Assembly: GCF_900143625.1 (NCBI RefSeq)
Contig: NZ_FRFF01000084.1
Coordinates: 1-64,000, forward strand
DNA from: Nocardiopsis sp. JB363
GTDB lineage: Bacteria > Actinomycetota > Actinomycetes > Streptosporangiales > Streptosporangiaceae
Direction: 5' to 3'
DNA length: 64,000 bases
Of this stretch, positions 40,447-50,051 are shown piece by piece (position 1 is the first letter of the stretch; every line of letters begins with the position of its first letter). The notes below the pieces were generated by a model. That model had not been told where the DNA came from. It was given only the letters and a program-made list of their open reading frames with translations, and did not search any database. The position numbers were made by a program, and so were the translations under genes.

Positions 40447-41433
40447 ATGAAGCCCGTCCGTCCGTTCGCGGCACTCTCACTGACCCTGGCGTCCCCCCTG
40501 GCCCTCTCCGCCTGCTCCGCGGGCCAAGAGGAGACCGAAGACGCCGCCGCATCGAGCGGCACCGTCGAGGTCGAGGACAACAACGGCACGCAGACGGTCA
40601 ACACCCCGCCCGCCTCGGTGGTCGCCACCGACAACCGCACCTTCGAAACCCTCTCGGACTGGGGCGTGGAACTGTCCGCCGGTGCCGTGTCGCTCATGCC
40701 CGACACCATCGACTACACGCAGGACGAATCGATCATCGACCTCGGCTCGCACCGGGAGCCCGACCTCGAAGCGATCGTCGCCGCCGAGCCGGACCTGGTC
40801 GTCAACGGACAGCGCTTCGCCCAGTACCACGACGACCTCGCCTCCCTGGTGCCCGAAGCGACCATCCTCGAACTGGACCCGCGTGAGGGCGAGCCCTTCG
40901 ACGCCGAACTCAAGCGCCAGACCACCGTGCTGGGCGAGGTCTTCGGCAAGCAGGACGAGGCCGAGCAGACCATCGCCGACTTCGACGCTTCGGTCGAGCG
41001 GGTCAACGAGGTCTACGACGAGGACGCGACCGTCATGGCCGTCACCACTTCCGGCGGCGAGATCGGCTACCTGGCCCCGAGCGTGGGACGCACCCTCGGC
41101 CCGGCCTTCGACATCTTCGGGCTGACCCCGGCCCTGGAGGTCGACGGCTCCAGCGACGACCACCAGGGTGACGACATCTCCGTCGAGGCGATCGCCGACT
41201 CCGACCCCGACTGGATCCTCGTGATGGACCGCGACGCCGCCGTCGCCGCCGACGAGGAGGGCTATGAGAACGCCGAGAACATCCTGTCGAGCTCCGAGGC
41301 GCTCTCGAAGGTGACCGCCGTGGAGGACGAGCAGATCGTCCACATGCCCGTCGACACCTACACCAATGAGGGCATCCAGACCTACACCGAGTTCTTCAAC
41401 GCCTTCGCCGACGCCCTGGAGACGCAGGCTTGA
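40447..41433 (+). CDS. siderophore-binding lipoprotein (FatB/YclQ type)
   Basis: A 328-residue lipoprotein: lipobox LALSAC-S (Cys about 22), then a Glu/Asp-rich linker and a class III periplasmic-binding fold (NTPPASVVATDNRTFETLSDWGVELSAGAVSLMP..., YEPDLEAIVAAEPDLVVNGQRF, QTVAEGYENAENIL-like C-terminal lobe). Proteins of the YclQ/FatB/CeuE group bind catecholate or mixed siderophores such as petrobactin or enterobactin-like chelates. It is the first gene after the iron box, and followed after 85 bases by two FecCD permeases and an ATPase. Confidence 0.9.
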   Translation: MKPVRPFAALSLTLASPLALSACSAGQEETEDAAASSGTVEVEDNNGTQTVNTPPASVVATDNRTFETLSDWGVELSAGAVSLMPDTIDYTQDESIIDLGSHREPDLEAIVAAEPDLVVNGQRFAQYHDDLASLVPEATILELDPREGEPFDAELKRQTTVLGEVFGKQDEAEQTIADFDASVERVNEVYDEDATVMAVTTSGGEIGYLAPSVGRTLGPAFDIFGLTPALEVDGSSDDHQGDDISVEAIADSDPDWILVMDRDAAVAADEEGYENAENILSSSEALSKVTAVEDEQIVHMPVDTYTNEGIQTYTEFFNAFADALETQA

Positions 41434-41451
41434 TCCGGCTCCACTACCCGC

Positions 41452-41494
41452 CTCGTCCCGGCGGTGACACCGTGAGCGTCACCGCCGGGACGAG
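41452..41494 (+). terminator. attenuating hairpin between binding protein and permease genes
   Basis: Perfect 17-base arms (41452-41468 and 41478-41494) around a 9-base loop, in the 85-base gap inside the operon. It could end part of the transcripts or protect the upstream mRNA end, raising binding protein over permease. Confidence 0.75.
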
Positions 41495-41518
41495 CCGCCG
41501 CAGGAAGGTCACCGGAAC

Positions 41519-42508
41519 ATGACCACCGCGACCTCGGCCCCGTCGCGTTCCCGGGACAAGGGCCGGCTCTTCGACTGGAAGTTGCTCATCGGCGTCGCCG
41601 TCGTGGGCGCACTGCTCGTGCTGTCGCTGCTCACCGGCGTGTACGACGTCTTCGGCGCCGACGACGGCGACGAGATGTTCGCGATCACCCGCATTCCGCG
41701 CACGATCGCCCTCGTCCTCGCCGGCGCCGCCATGGCGATGTCCGGCCTGGTCATGCAGCTGCTGACGCAGAACCGCTTCGTCGAACCGACGACCACCGGC
41801 ACCACCGAGTGGGCCGGACTCGGCCTGCTCACCGTCATGATCCTGCTGCCCGGCGCGAGCATCACCACCCGCATGGTCGGCGCCGTCATCGCGGCGTTCA
41901 TCGGCACGATGGTGTTCTTCCTCTTCCTGCGCCGCGTCACCCTGCGGTCCTCGCTCATCGTGCCGATCATCGGCATCATGCTGGGCGCCGTCGTCAGCGC
42001 GGTGTCCACCTTCATCGCGTTGCAGACCGACATGTTGCAGAACCTCGGTGTGTGGTTCGCCGGCAGCTTCACCTCGGTACTGCGGGGCCAGTACGAGATG
42101 CTGTGGATCGTGGCCCTGGTCGCCCTCGCGGTGTTCCTCGTCGCCGACCGGTTCACGGTCGCCGGCCTGGGCCAGGAGATCTCCACCAACGTCGGCCTGA
42201 ACTACAACCGCGTCATCCTGCTCGGCACCGGACTCATCGCGGTGGCGACCGGCGTGGTGACCGTGATCGTGGGCAACCTGCCCTTCCTCGGGCTCATCGT
42301 CCCCAACGTCGTCTCGATGCTGCGCGGCGACGACCTGCGCGGCAACCTGCCGTGGGTGTGCCTGCTGGGCATCGGGATCGTCACGGTATGCGACCTGATC
42401 GGCCGGACCATCATCATGCCCTTCGAGGTGCCGGTGTCCCTCATCCTCGGGGTCGTCGGCGCCGTCGTGTTCATCCTTCTCCTGTTGAGGCAGCGTCGCC
42501 GTGGCTGA
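41519..42508 (+). CDS. FecCD-type siderophore ABC permease (first)
   Basis: A 329-residue membrane protein of the FecCD/BtuC class, about nine or ten segments: RIPRTIALVLAGAAMAMSGLVMQLLTQNRFVEPTTTGTTEWAGLG is the family signature near the N-terminus, and GNLPFLGLIVPNVVSMLRGDDLR the cytoplasmic loop. Clean GGAAGG ten bases before the ATG. It ends 8 bases inside the next permease. Confidence 0.92.
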   Translation: MTTATSAPSRSRDKGRLFDWKLLIGVAVVGALLVLSLLTGVYDVFGADDGDEMFAITRIPRTIALVLAGAAMAMSGLVMQLLTQNRFVEPTTTGTTEWAGLGLLTVMILLPGASITTRMVGAVIAAFIGTMVFFLFLRRVTLRSSLIVPIIGIMLGAVVSAVSTFIALQTDMLQNLGVWFAGSFTSVLRGQYEMLWIVALVALAVFLVADRFTVAGLGQEISTNVGLNYNRVILLGTGLIAVATGVVTVIVGNLPFLGLIVPNVVSMLRGDDLRGNLPWVCLLGIGIVTVCDLIGRTIIMPFEVPVSLILGVVGAVVFILLLLRQRRRG

Positions 42509-43556
42509 GACGACCCTTTCCCGTGTGACCGAACCGCTCGCCGCGCCGCCCTCGGAACGTTCCTCGCGCACCCTGGCCACACCGCGCGCCCGACGCCGCT
42601 ACCGGATCATCGTCACGGTCCTGTCGGTGCTGGCGGTCGGGTTCGCCTTCGGGCAGCTGGCCTGGGACAACCCGATGCCGGTGGGCTCGGACGGCTTCTG
42701 GCGCATCGCGGAACTACGCGCCACGAACCTGGTGATCATGGCCGTGGTCGCGATCTGCCAGGCCGTCGCCACGGTCAGCTTCCAGACCGTCACCAACAAC
42801 CGCATCATCACCCCGTCGATCATGGGGTTCGAGGCGCTCTACACCGCCATCCAGACCGCCGCCGTGTACCTCCTGGGCATCGCCGGAATCATGGCGGTCC
42901 AGGGTGTCTCGCAGTTCCTGCTCCAGATCACGCTCATGGTCGGCTTCTCGATGTTGCTGTACGGGTGGCTGCTGTCCGGCAGGTACGGCAACATCCAGAT
43001 CATGCTGCTGATCGGCATCATCATCGGCGGTGGCCTCGCCTCGGTCTCCACCTTCATGCAGCGGCTGCTCACACCCAGCGAATTCGACGTGCTGGCCGCC
43101 CGGCTCTTCGGCAACATCGCCAACGCGGACGCGTCCTACCTGCCGATCGCGGTGCCGCTGTGTCTGATCGCCACCGCCCTGCTGTGGGCGAGTTCGCGGC
43201 GCCTGAACATCGTGGCGCTGGGACGTGACGCGAGCACGGGACTGGGCCTGAACCACCGCCGCGAGACCATGCGCGTGCTGTTCCTGGTGTCGATCCTGAT
43301 GGCCGTCTCCACGGCGCTCATCGGCCCGATGACCTTCCTGGGCTTCCTCGTCGCGACGCTCGCCTACCAGTTCGCCGATACCCACGACCACCGGTACGTC
43401 TTCCCGGTCGCGGTGCTGACCTGCTTCGTCGTACTCAGCGGCGCCTACTTCGTCATGCGGAACATCTTCTACGCCAACGGCGTGGTCTCGATCATCATCG
43501 AGCTCGTCGGCGGGCTGGTGTTCCTGTTCGTCATCCTCAGAAAGGGCCGGCTGTGA
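42501..43556 (+). CDS. FecCD-type siderophore ABC permease (second)
   Basis: A 351-residue protein, the second half of the permease heterodimer. The start (GTG) overlaps the first permease by 8 bases. It has a hydrophilic N-terminal tail of 30 residues, then ELRATNLVIMAVVAICQAVATVSFQTVTNNRIITPSIMGFEALY and GPMTFLGFLVATLAYQ. The pairing of permeases and the ATPase follows the YclN-O-P order of siderophore importers. Confidence 0.92.
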   Translation: MAETTLSRVTEPLAAPPSERSSRTLATPRARRRYRIIVTVLSVLAVGFAFGQLAWDNPMPVGSDGFWRIAELRATNLVIMAVVAICQAVATVSFQTVTNNRIITPSIMGFEALYTAIQTAAVYLLGIAGIMAVQGVSQFLLQITLMVGFSMLLYGWLLSGRYGNIQIMLLIGIIIGGGLASVSTFMQRLLTPSEFDVLAARLFGNIANADASYLPIAVPLCLIATALLWASSRRLNIVALGRDASTGLGLNHRRETMRVLFLVSILMAVSTALIGPMTFLGFLVATLAYQFADTHDHRYVFPVAVLTCFVVLSGAYFVMRNIFYANGVVSIIIELVGGLVFLFVILRKGRL

Positions 43557-44308
43557 TCACCCTGACCGGTGTGCGCAAGGAGTACAGCAGCGAGGTCGCC
43601 ATCGGCCCCGTCGATCTGCGAATCCCCAAGGGCGGGGTGACCGCGTTGGTCGGCCCGAACGGCGCGGGCAAGTCGACACTGCTGACGATGATCGGTCGGC
43701 TGCTCGGTATCGATCAGGGCACCATCGACATCGCCGGCCACGACGTGACGAAGACTCCGTCCAAGGACCTGGCCAAGGTCGTCTCGATCCTGCGCCAGGA
43801 GAACCACTTCGTCACCCGGCTGACGGTGCGCCAGCTCGTCGCGTTCGGTCGTTTCCCCCACTCCAAGGGGCGGTTGACCGTGGCCGACGAGGAGGTCGTC
43901 AGCCGGGCCATCGACTTCCTCGACCTCACCGACCTGGAGCACCGCTACCTCGACCAGCTGTCGGGCGGGCAGCGTCAGCGCGCCTACGTCGCGATGGTCC
44001 TGTGCCAGGAAACCGAGTACGTGCTGCTCGACGAGCCGCTCAACAACCTCGACATGCGCCACTCGGTGCAGATGATGAAGCACCTGCGCCGCGCCGCGCG
44101 GGAACTGGAGCGCACGATCGTGATCGTGCTGCACGACATCAACTTCGCCGGCCACTACTCCGACCACATCTGCGCGGTCAAGGACGGTGCCGTCGTCGAG
44201 TTCGGCACACCCGACCAGATCATGACCGACGAGGTGCTCACCCGGGTGTTCGAGACCCCGGTGACCGTCGTCGAGGGGCCGAACGGACCGCTCGCGGTCT
44301 ACTACTGA
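43553..44308 (+). CDS. siderophore ABC importer ATPase (FecE/YclP type)
   Basis: A 251-residue ATPase: Walker [11 protein letters not shown]-loop LRQENHFVTRLTVRQL, signature LSGGQRQRAYVAMVL, Walker B YVLLDEPLNNLDM and switch His VLHDINFAGHYSDHI. The GTG start overlaps the permease stop by four bases. Last gene of the iron operon; followed by a terminator hairpin. Confidence 0.93.
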   Translation: MITLTGVRKEYSSEVAIGPVDLRIPKGGVTALVGPNGAGKSTLLTMIGRLLGIDQGTIDIAGHDVTKTPSKDLAKVVSILRQENHFVTRLTVRQLVAFGRFPHSKGRLTVADEEVVSRAIDFLDLTDLEHRYLDQLSGGQRQRAYVAMVLCQETEYVLLDEPLNNLDMRHSVQMMKHLRRAARELERTIVIVLHDINFAGHYSDHICAVKDGAVVEFGTPDQIMTDEVLTRVFETPVTVVEGPNGPLAVYY

Positions 44309-44318
44309 GCCCCGGCTT

Positions 44319-44348
44319 CGGGCACGGGAGGCGCGTCTCCCGTGCCCG
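44319..44348 (+). terminator. terminator of the siderophore operon
   Basis: Perfect 12-base arms CGGGCACGGGAG and CTCCCGTGCCCG around GCGCGT. Its second arm covers a GTG at 44342 that would otherwise be read as the start of the next gene. Confidence 0.85.
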
Positions 44349-44356
44349 ATACTGGG

Positions 44357-45247
44357 ATGATGCGCACCCCCGAAGCCGAAGTCGACGTCACCCCCGAACT
44401 CGTCCGGGCGCTCCTACGTGAACAGCACCCCGACCTGGCCGAACTCCCCATCGAGCCCGTCACCAACGGGTGGGACAACGCGCTGCTGTCCCTGGGCGAG
44501 GACCTGTGCGTGCGCATGCCCCGCCGCGCGGTCGCCGCCCACCTGGTCCTCAACGAACAACGGTGGCTCCCCGAGATCGCCACGCGCGTCGATGTTCCCG
44601 TGCCCTCCCCGTTCCGTGTGGGCCGCCCCGGCCACGGCTACCCCTGGAGCTGGTCGGTCAACCCGTGGTTCCAGGGCCGCACCGCCGCCGAGGTCTCACC
44701 CGTCGACCGGGGTCCCCTCGTCGAACCCCTGGCGCTCTTCCTCTCCCGGCTGCACGTCCCCGCACCGCCCGAGGCCCCGCGGAACCCGGTTCGCGGCGTG
44801 CCACTGTGGGAACGCCACGAGCGGATGTCGCGACGCCTCGGCGCCTCCGACCACTCTCGGGCCGGCGAACTCCTCGACCTGTGGCACGACCTGGTCGACA
44901 CCCCGGTCTGGGAGGGCCCGGCCCTGTGGCTGCACGGCGACCCGCACCCCGCCAACGTCCTGGTCGACGACGCGAACGGGCTGGCGGCCGTCCTGGACTT
45001 CGGCGACCTCACCTCCGGCGACCCGGCCACCGACCTCGGTACCGCCTGGATGACCTTCGAGGCCCCCGACCGCGTCCGTTTCCGGGCCCGTCTCGACGAG
45101 CTCGCCGGCGTCGACGAACACACCTGGACCCGCGCCCGCGCCTGGGCGGTCGTCTACGCGTCGGTGCTCATCACCGGTACCGCCGACAACCCCCTGTTGG
45201 CCGCGATCGGCGAACACACCACCGCCCAGGTCCTCAAGGACGACTGA
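44357..45247 (+). CDS. aminoglycoside/macrolide-type phosphotransferase
   Basis: A 296-residue kinase-like fold enzyme: the N-lobe with NGWDNALLSLGEDLCVRMPRR (ATP-binding Lys/Arg region), the Brenner motif LHGDPHPANVLVD with the catalytic Asp, and LDFGDLTSGDPATDL with the metal-binding Asp. I take the ATG at 44357 (or 44360) because the GTG at 44342 lies in the terminator arm. Such enzymes phosphorylate aminoglycosides, macrolides or small metabolites; in a producer it may give resistance. Alone, without a clear operon partner. Confidence 0.85.
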   Translation: MMRTPEAEVDVTPELVRALLREQHPDLAELPIEPVTNGWDNALLSLGEDLCVRMPRRAVAAHLVLNEQRWLPEIATRVDVPVPSPFRVGRPGHGYPWSWSVNPWFQGRTAAEVSPVDRGPLVEPLALFLSRLHVPAPPEAPRNPVRGVPLWERHERMSRRLGASDHSRAGELLDLWHDLVDTPVWEGPALWLHGDPHPANVLVDDANGLAAVLDFGDLTSGDPATDLGTAWMTFEAPDRVRFRARLDELAGVDEHTWTRARAWAVVYASVLITGTADNPLLAAIGEHTTAQVLKDD

Positions 45248-45305
45248 CCCCCGGGACCACATCCAGGTCGATCACCGGATCTCGGCGGGCCCGCGCGACC
45301 AGCGG

Positions 45306-45341
45306 CTACACGTTCTTATAGTTCACTACACAAACGTGTAG
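45306..45341. promoter_or_regulatory. TetR operator, first exporter operon
   Basis: CTACACGTT (45306-45314) and AACGTGTAG (45333-45341) are perfect complements separated by 18 bases that include TTATAGTTC, a possible -10. Directly upstream of the tetR start. Confidence 0.7.
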
Positions 45342-45350
45342 CATGAAGTC

Positions 45351-46004
45351 ATGGACATCGACCGCCTCACCAACGAAGACCTCACCGGACGGGCGCGGAT
45401 CCGCGACGCCGCACTGAAGGTCTTCGCCGAACGCGGGGTCAAAGGGGCCACCGTGCAGCTCATCGCCGCAGCGGCCGAGGTCTCCACCGGCCTGATCCGC
45501 CACCACTTCGGTTCCAAGGAAGGGCTGCGGCGGGCCTGCGACGAGTACGCGATCGGCACCCTCCTGGATCAGGCGCGGCGGGCCCTGGAGGAGGACACCG
45601 CCGCCCCCGGGTTCCTCGACTCGATGTACCGGGCGAGTGGTTCGAGCACCCGCTACCTGGCCCGCGCACTGGTGGAGGACTCCCCCGCCGCCGCAGACCT
45701 CTTCGACACCGGCGCGGCGCTCGCCGAACGCTTCCTCACCGAACAGGACCCCGACCGTTACCCGGCCGGAGCCACGACCACCGAGGACACCGCCACGGTC
45801 ATGGGAGCCATGCAGTTGTCCACCCTCGCCCTGCACACCCACATCGGCCGTCGTATGGGCGTCGACCCCCTCGACCCCGCCAACACCCCGCGCCTGGTCG
45901 CGGCCATGGTCGAGGTCCACTCGGCCACCCACGCGTTCCTCTCCCAAGGGGGAGGGCGTCCCATCTCCGACGAGGCCACGAGCCCGTGGAAGGAGGAACC
46001 TTGA
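45351..46004 (+). CDS. TetR family regulator of an ABC exporter
   Basis: A 217-residue protein with an AcrR-type HTH (about 10-55: [46 protein letters not shown]) and a C-terminal ligand domain. It overlaps the ATPase gene (TTGA) and precedes the two exporter genes, so it most likely represses its own operon via the inverted repeat at 45306-45341. Confidence 0.92.
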   Translation: MDIDRLTNEDLTGRARIRDAALKVFAERGVKGATVQLIAAAAEVSTGLIRHHFGSKEGLRRACDEYAIGTLLDQARRALEEDTAAPGFLDSMYRASGSSTRYLARALVEDSPAAADLFDTGAALAERFLTEQDPDRYPAGATTTEDTATVMGAMQLSTLALHTHIGRRMGVDPLDPANTPRLVAAMVEVHSATHAFLSQGGGRPISDEATSPWKEEP

Positions 46005-46900
46005 CCACGACCGAGGCCATCCGCGTTCGCGGACTCCTCAAACGCTTCGGCCGCGCCACCGCACTGGACGGCCTGAACCTGACCGTACGAACCGGGGAGG
46101 TCCACGGCCTCCTGGGACCCAACGGGGCCGGAAAGAGCACCGCCCTGCGTGTCCTGCTCGGACTGACCCGCGCCGACGCGGGCAGCGTGAACCTGCTCGG
46201 CGGCGACCCGTGGTGGGACACCGCGACCCTGCGGCGGCGCCTCGCCTACGTGCCGGGGGACGTCGCCCTGTGGCCGGGCCTGTCCGGTGGTGAGACGCTC
46301 GACCTGCTCGGCCGCCTACGCGGTGGCATCGATGAGCGCAGGCTCACCGAACTCGTGGACCGCTTCGCGCTGGACACCCGTGTCCGTGGGCGTGCCTACT
46401 CCAAGGGCAATCGGCAAAAGGTCGCCCTGGTGGCCGCGCTGGCCGCCGACACCGAACTCCTCGTCCTGGACGAACCCACCTCGGGCCTGGACCCGCTCAT
46501 GGAGGAGGTGTTCCGCCGCAGCATCACCGAAGAACGCGACAGGGGCCGTACCGTACTGCTCTCCAGCCACATCCTTTCGGAGGTGGAGGCTCTCTGCGAC
46601 CGTGTCTCCATCGTCCGTGCCGGACGCACCGTCGAGAGCGGCACCCTCGTCGACCTCCGGCACCTGTCCCGCGTCACCGTCACCGCCGTTCTCACCTCCT
46701 CGCCCAGCGCGTTGGCGGACCTGGCCGGGACACACGATCTGGAGGTGTCGGGCGATCGGGTGCGTCTGCTCGTCGAACCGCGCTCCCTGACGGAACTGTG
46801 CTCCCGGTTGGCGTCGCTGGGGGTCCGTGACCTCACCGCGCACCCACCGTCCCTGGAAGAACTGTTCCTGCGCCACTACGACACCACCGGGGGCACGTGA
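46001..46900 (+). CDS. ABC exporter ATPase (drug type)
   Basis: A 299-residue ATPase: Walker [10 protein letters not shown], signature [15 protein letters not shown] (slightly altered; normal would be LSGGQ-like), Walker [14 protein letters not shown] and SSHILSEVE. The start is a TTG at 46001, with AGGAGG five bases before it and overlapping the TetR stop; a GTG at 45986 would be unsupported. The C-terminal EELFLRHY is typical of ABC-2 exporter ATPases. It works with the large permease that follows. Confidence 0.9.
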   Translation: MTTTEAIRVRGLLKRFGRATALDGLNLTVRTGEVHGLLGPNGAGKSTALRVLLGLTRADAGSVNLLGGDPWWDTATLRRRLAYVPGDVALWPGLSGGETLDLLGRLRGGIDERRLTELVDRFALDTRVRGRAYSKGNRQKVALVAALAADTELLVLDEPTSGLDPLMEEVFRRSITEERDRGRTVLLSSHILSEVEALCDRVSIVRAGRTVESGTLVDLRHLSRVTVTAVLTSSPSALADLAGTHDLEVSGDRVRLLVEPRSLTELCSRLASLGVRDLTAHPPSLEELFLRHYDTTGGT

Positions 46901-48519
46901 TGACCTCGATCGTCACCCGTCGCTTCGGAGGTTCGTCGACCGGAGCCGGTCTCCTGGCCCGGGAGATCCCGCGCAGGGAACGGGTCCTGCTCACGGCGTG
47001 GGTGCTGTCCACGATCGGTCTCGTCCTGGGCGGTGTGGCCGCCGCCGGAACCACCTATCCGACCGCGGCCGACCGGGCGGACCGATGGGAACAGCTCCAG
47101 CAGATCCCCATGTTCGTCCTGTTCCAGGGGCGGGCGTTCGCCGACACCGCCGAGGCGCTCGCCGCCCAGCAGGCCTTCGCGGTCGGGACCCTGTGCGCCG
47201 CTCTGGGCGCGGTGCTGCTGGTCGTTCGCACCACCCGCGCGGAGGAGGCCTCCGGAAGGCGCGAGCTACTCGGCGGCCTTCCTCTGGGCCGACACGCGGA
47301 TCTGGCCGCCGCCCTGATCGTGGCGCTGGGTGCGGGTGTCGTGATCGCCGCCGCGATCGCGGCCGGCCTGGTGGTCACCGGCGCACCCGCCACGGGTTCC
47401 ACCGCGTTCGCGCTGGTGATCGGTTCCTCGGTGTGGGTGGGTGCGTCCCTAGCCGCCGTGGCCGTCCAGGTCACCACACGTACCGGAGCGGCGTTCGGGT
47501 TGGCCTTCGGCGCCTTCTACGCCCTGCACCTCCTGCGCGGACTCGGTGCGATGGCGGGCGGCGAAGGCCTCTGGGCGACCTGGCTGGTGCCGAACGGATG
47601 GTTGGAGAACGTTCGTCCCTTCGCCGACGAGCGATGGTGGGCGTTGCTGCCCGTACCGATCTGGACCGCGGTGATGGTGGCGGTCGCCTTCGTGCTCGTG
47701 GACCATCGCGACCTGGGCGCAGGGCTGTTCCCCGGCCGGACCGGAGCCTCCCGGGCCGCACCTTCCCTCCGCTCGGTATTCGCTCTGGCCCTACGTTCGG
47801 AGCGATCCTCCCTCTTCCTGTGGTCGACGATGATCGCCGGATGCGGCCTGGCGATGGGGTACGTCGGCTCGGGGGCGATGGCGGAATACGCGGACACGGC
47901 CTGGGTTCGAGCGATGGGCGTCAGCTTGGGGGTGGAGCCGGCGCGGGTCTTCTTCGTCTACACGGTGTTCGTCTTCGTGTTCCCGATCGCGGCCCAAGCC
48001 GTGTCGGCGACCCTGCGTCCACGCCGAGAGGAGGTCACGGGAACGGGCGAACTCCTGCTGTCCGGCCCCGTGGAACGCACTCGCTGGGCGGTGGCGCACC
48101 TGGTGGTCGCCTTGGCCTGTCCCACCGTGCTCCTCTCCGTGCTGGGCGTCGCGGTCGGCACAGGGTCCGTCCTGGGCACCGAGGGCACCGCCGGCGACAT
48201 CATCCGCTTCACGACGTTCACGCTGTCCTTGGCCCCGGCCGTGTGGGTGCTCGTCGCCGTCACCTTCCTGGCCTTCGGAGCGGTCCCGCGCCTGTGCGCG
48301 GTGCTCGGCTGGAGCGCGTTGGCCCTGGGCGTCCTGGTCGAGATCGCGGTCAAGACCGGCACGGTGCCGGAGTCCCTGTTCCTGCTCACCTCGCCGTTCG
48401 CACACGTCAACCCCTACTACCGAACGAACGATGCCGCTCCCCTGATCCTCGCCCTCCTGGCGCTGTCGCTCATCGCTCTGGGGACGTGGGCTCTACGGCG
48501 TCGGGACATCCCGGCCTGA
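46897..48519 (+). CDS. ABC-2 exporter permease, long type (TetAB-like)
   Basis: A 540-residue membrane protein with about 12 segments, i.e. a fused or duplicated ABC-2 permease that can form the channel alone. Known ones export polyketide antibiotics or lincosamides in streptomycetes. Start: GTG at 46897, overlapping the ATPase stop, with an ATG next to it as alternative. [35 protein letters not shown] is the start, and [36 protein letters not shown] the second-half EAA-like region. Confidence 0.88.
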   Translation: MMTSIVTRRFGGSSTGAGLLAREIPRRERVLLTAWVLSTIGLVLGGVAAAGTTYPTAADRADRWEQLQQIPMFVLFQGRAFADTAEALAAQQAFAVGTLCAALGAVLLVVRTTRAEEASGRRELLGGLPLGRHADLAAALIVALGAGVVIAAAIAAGLVVTGAPATGSTAFALVIGSSVWVGASLAAVAVQVTTRTGAAFGLAFGAFYALHLLRGLGAMAGGEGLWATWLVPNGWLENVRPFADERWWALLPVPIWTAVMVAVAFVLVDHRDLGAGLFPGRTGASRAAPSLRSVFALALRSERSSLFLWSTMIAGCGLAMGYVGSGAMAEYADTAWVRAMGVSLGVEPARVFFVYTVFVFVFPIAAQAVSATLRPRREEVTGTGELLLSGPVERTRWAVAHLVVALACPTVLLSVLGVAVGTGSVLGTEGTAGDIIRFTTFTLSLAPAVWVLVAVTFLAFGAVPRLCAVLGWSALALGVLVEIAVKTGTVPESLFLLTSPFAHVNPYYRTNDAAPLILALLALSLIALGTWALRRRDIPA

Positions 48520-48554
48520 GCACCGGACGCGACCGGGGCCGGACGGCACCGGCC

Positions 48555-48585
48555 CTCCAATATGTTATGAACTAACATGTTGGAG
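48555..48585. promoter_or_regulatory. 31-bp palindromic operator, second exporter operon
   Basis: Outer arms CTCCAA and TTGGAG and inner arms ATGTTA and TAACAT are perfectly symmetric around TGAAC. The last arm merges into the Shine-Dalgarno of the tetR gene, so the bound repressor would block start-site access. Confidence 0.85.
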
Positions 48586-48595
48586 AGGCGAAGCC

Positions 48596-49183
48596 ATGAC
48601 GAACTGGCACGAGCGCAAACGAGAACGCACCCGGAAAGCCCTACAGGAGGCGGCCTTCCGGCTCTTCATCGAACACGGCTACGAGGCCACGACCGTGGAA
48701 CGGATCGCGGCCGAAGCGGGTGTCTCCCACATGACGTTCTTCCGGTACTTCCCCACCAAGGAGGACGTGGTCCTCCATGACGACTACGACCCCCTCCTCG
48801 AAGAGCTGGTACGCGCCCAGCCGCGCCGGCTCCCTCCGCTGCGACGTGTGCGCGACGCGGTCCTGAGCGTGTTCCCGGCCGTCTACGCCCAGGATCGGCG
48901 GGCCCTGTACCTACGTTCCCGGTTGCTGCTGACCACCCCCACCCTGCGCTCCCGGATGCCCGAAAGCCTGCGTGGCTCACAGGACGCCTTCGAGCGAGGG
49001 CTCGGCGACCCTTCCGGGGCCGAGCCGCCGTCACTGGTGGCGAGGGTGGTGGCGTCGGCCTGCGTCGCCGCGCTCACCACCGCGATCACCGCCTGGGTGG
49101 AGAACGACGGCGACACCGACCTGATCGCGCTCGTGGAAGAGGCCTTCGACGCGCTCGAAGCACCGGGGGCCGACGATGGCTGA
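48596..49183 (+). CDS. TetR family regulator of second ABC exporter
   Basis: A 195-residue TetR protein: HTH in ERTRKALQEAAFRLFIEHGYEATTVERIAAEAGVSHMTFFRYFPTKEDVV (about 10-58), then a ligand domain of the MftR/EthR-like helical type. It overlaps the ATPase gene by eight bases, so it is first in the operon. The palindrome at 48555-48585 is its likely autoregulatory site. Confidence 0.92.
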   Translation: MTNWHERKRERTRKALQEAAFRLFIEHGYEATTVERIAAEAGVSHMTFFRYFPTKEDVVLHDDYDPLLEELVRAQPRRLPPLRRVRDAVLSVFPAVYAQDRRALYLRSRLLLTTPTLRSRMPESLRGSQDAFERGLGDPSGAEPPSLVARVVASACVAALTTAITAWVENDGDTDLIALVEEAFDALEAPGADDG

Positions 49184-50051
49184 GCGCCGAACCGAGGACG
49201 TCGTCTCCGTCGCCGATCTACGGGTGCGCTACAGAGGGACGCGTGAGTACGCGGTGCGGGGCATGGACTTCACCGTGGGCCGGGGCGAGATCTTCGGTTT
49301 CCTCGGTCCTTCGGGTGCCGGCAAGACCACGGTCCAACGGGTACTGACCCGGCTCCTGCCCCACCACGAAGGCCGGGTGAGCGTGTTCGCGCGTCCTTTG
49401 TCGGAGTGGGGCAGGGACTACTACGAGCGGATAGGCGTGGGGTTCGAACTACCCGCCGAGTTCACCCGGCTCACCGCGAGGGAGAACCTGGAGGTGTTCG
49501 CCTCCCTGCACGGCGGCCCCACGTCGGGGATCGACGAGATCCTGGACCGCGTCGCTCTGGGCGAGGCCGCGCACCGTCGGCTGAGCACGTTCTCCAAGGG
49601 CATGCGGATGCGTCTGAGCCTGGCCCGAGCCCTGCTGCACCGACCTCGGCTGCTCTTCCTCGACGAACCGACCTCGGGCCAGGACCCGGTCCACGCGGCC
49701 CTCCTGCGCGAAATCATCCGAGCCGAGGCGGATCGCGGCACCACGGTCTTCCTCACCACCCACGACATGCGCACGGCCGAAGAGCTGTGCGACCGCCTGG
49801 CCTTCGTCGTCGACGGCAGGATCGTCGCCCTGGACACTCCCATGGGTTTCCGTCTACGCCACCGTGAGCCCGGCGTCGTCGCCGAGTACTCGTGCGAGGG
49901 CCGCACACGACGGCGGGTCTTCGACCTCGCCGCGCTGAGACCCGACGGCGAACTGTCCGCCCTCGTGGACTCGGGCGTCGTCACGACCCTGCACACCCGC
50001 GAGGCCACACTCGACGAGGTCTTCGCGGCGGTCACGAAGGTGCGGCTGTGA
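49176..50051 (+). CDS. ABC exporter ATPase
   Basis: A 291-residue ATPase: Walker A GPSGAGKTT, signature FSKGMRMRLSLARAL, Walker B LLFLDEPTSGQDP (an unusual Gln for the normal Leu before DP) and TTHDMRTAE. The end EATLDEVFAAVTKV is normal for ABC-2 exporters. ATG at 49176 overlaps the TetR gene. Coupled to the permease by GTGA overlap. Confidence 0.9.
   Translation: MAERRTEDVVSVADLRVRYRGTREYAVRGMDFTVGRGEIFGFLGPSGAGKTTVQRVLTRLLPHHEGRVSVFARPLSEWGRDYYERIGVGFELPAEFTRLTARENLEVFASLHGGPTSGIDEILDRVALGEAAHRRLSTFSKGMRMRLSLARALLHRPRLLFLDEPTSGQDPVHAALLREIIRAEADRGTTVFLTTHDMRTAEELCDRLAFVVDGRIVALDTPMGFRLRHREPGVVAEYSCEGRTRRRVFDLAALRPDGELSALVDSGVVTTLHTREATLDEVFAAVTKVRL

Noticed and set aside
46827-48575. Plus-strand open frame overlapping the exporter permease
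   Set aside because: The other frame is a proper multi-span permease with overlapping start; this one is Arg/Gly-rich shadow.
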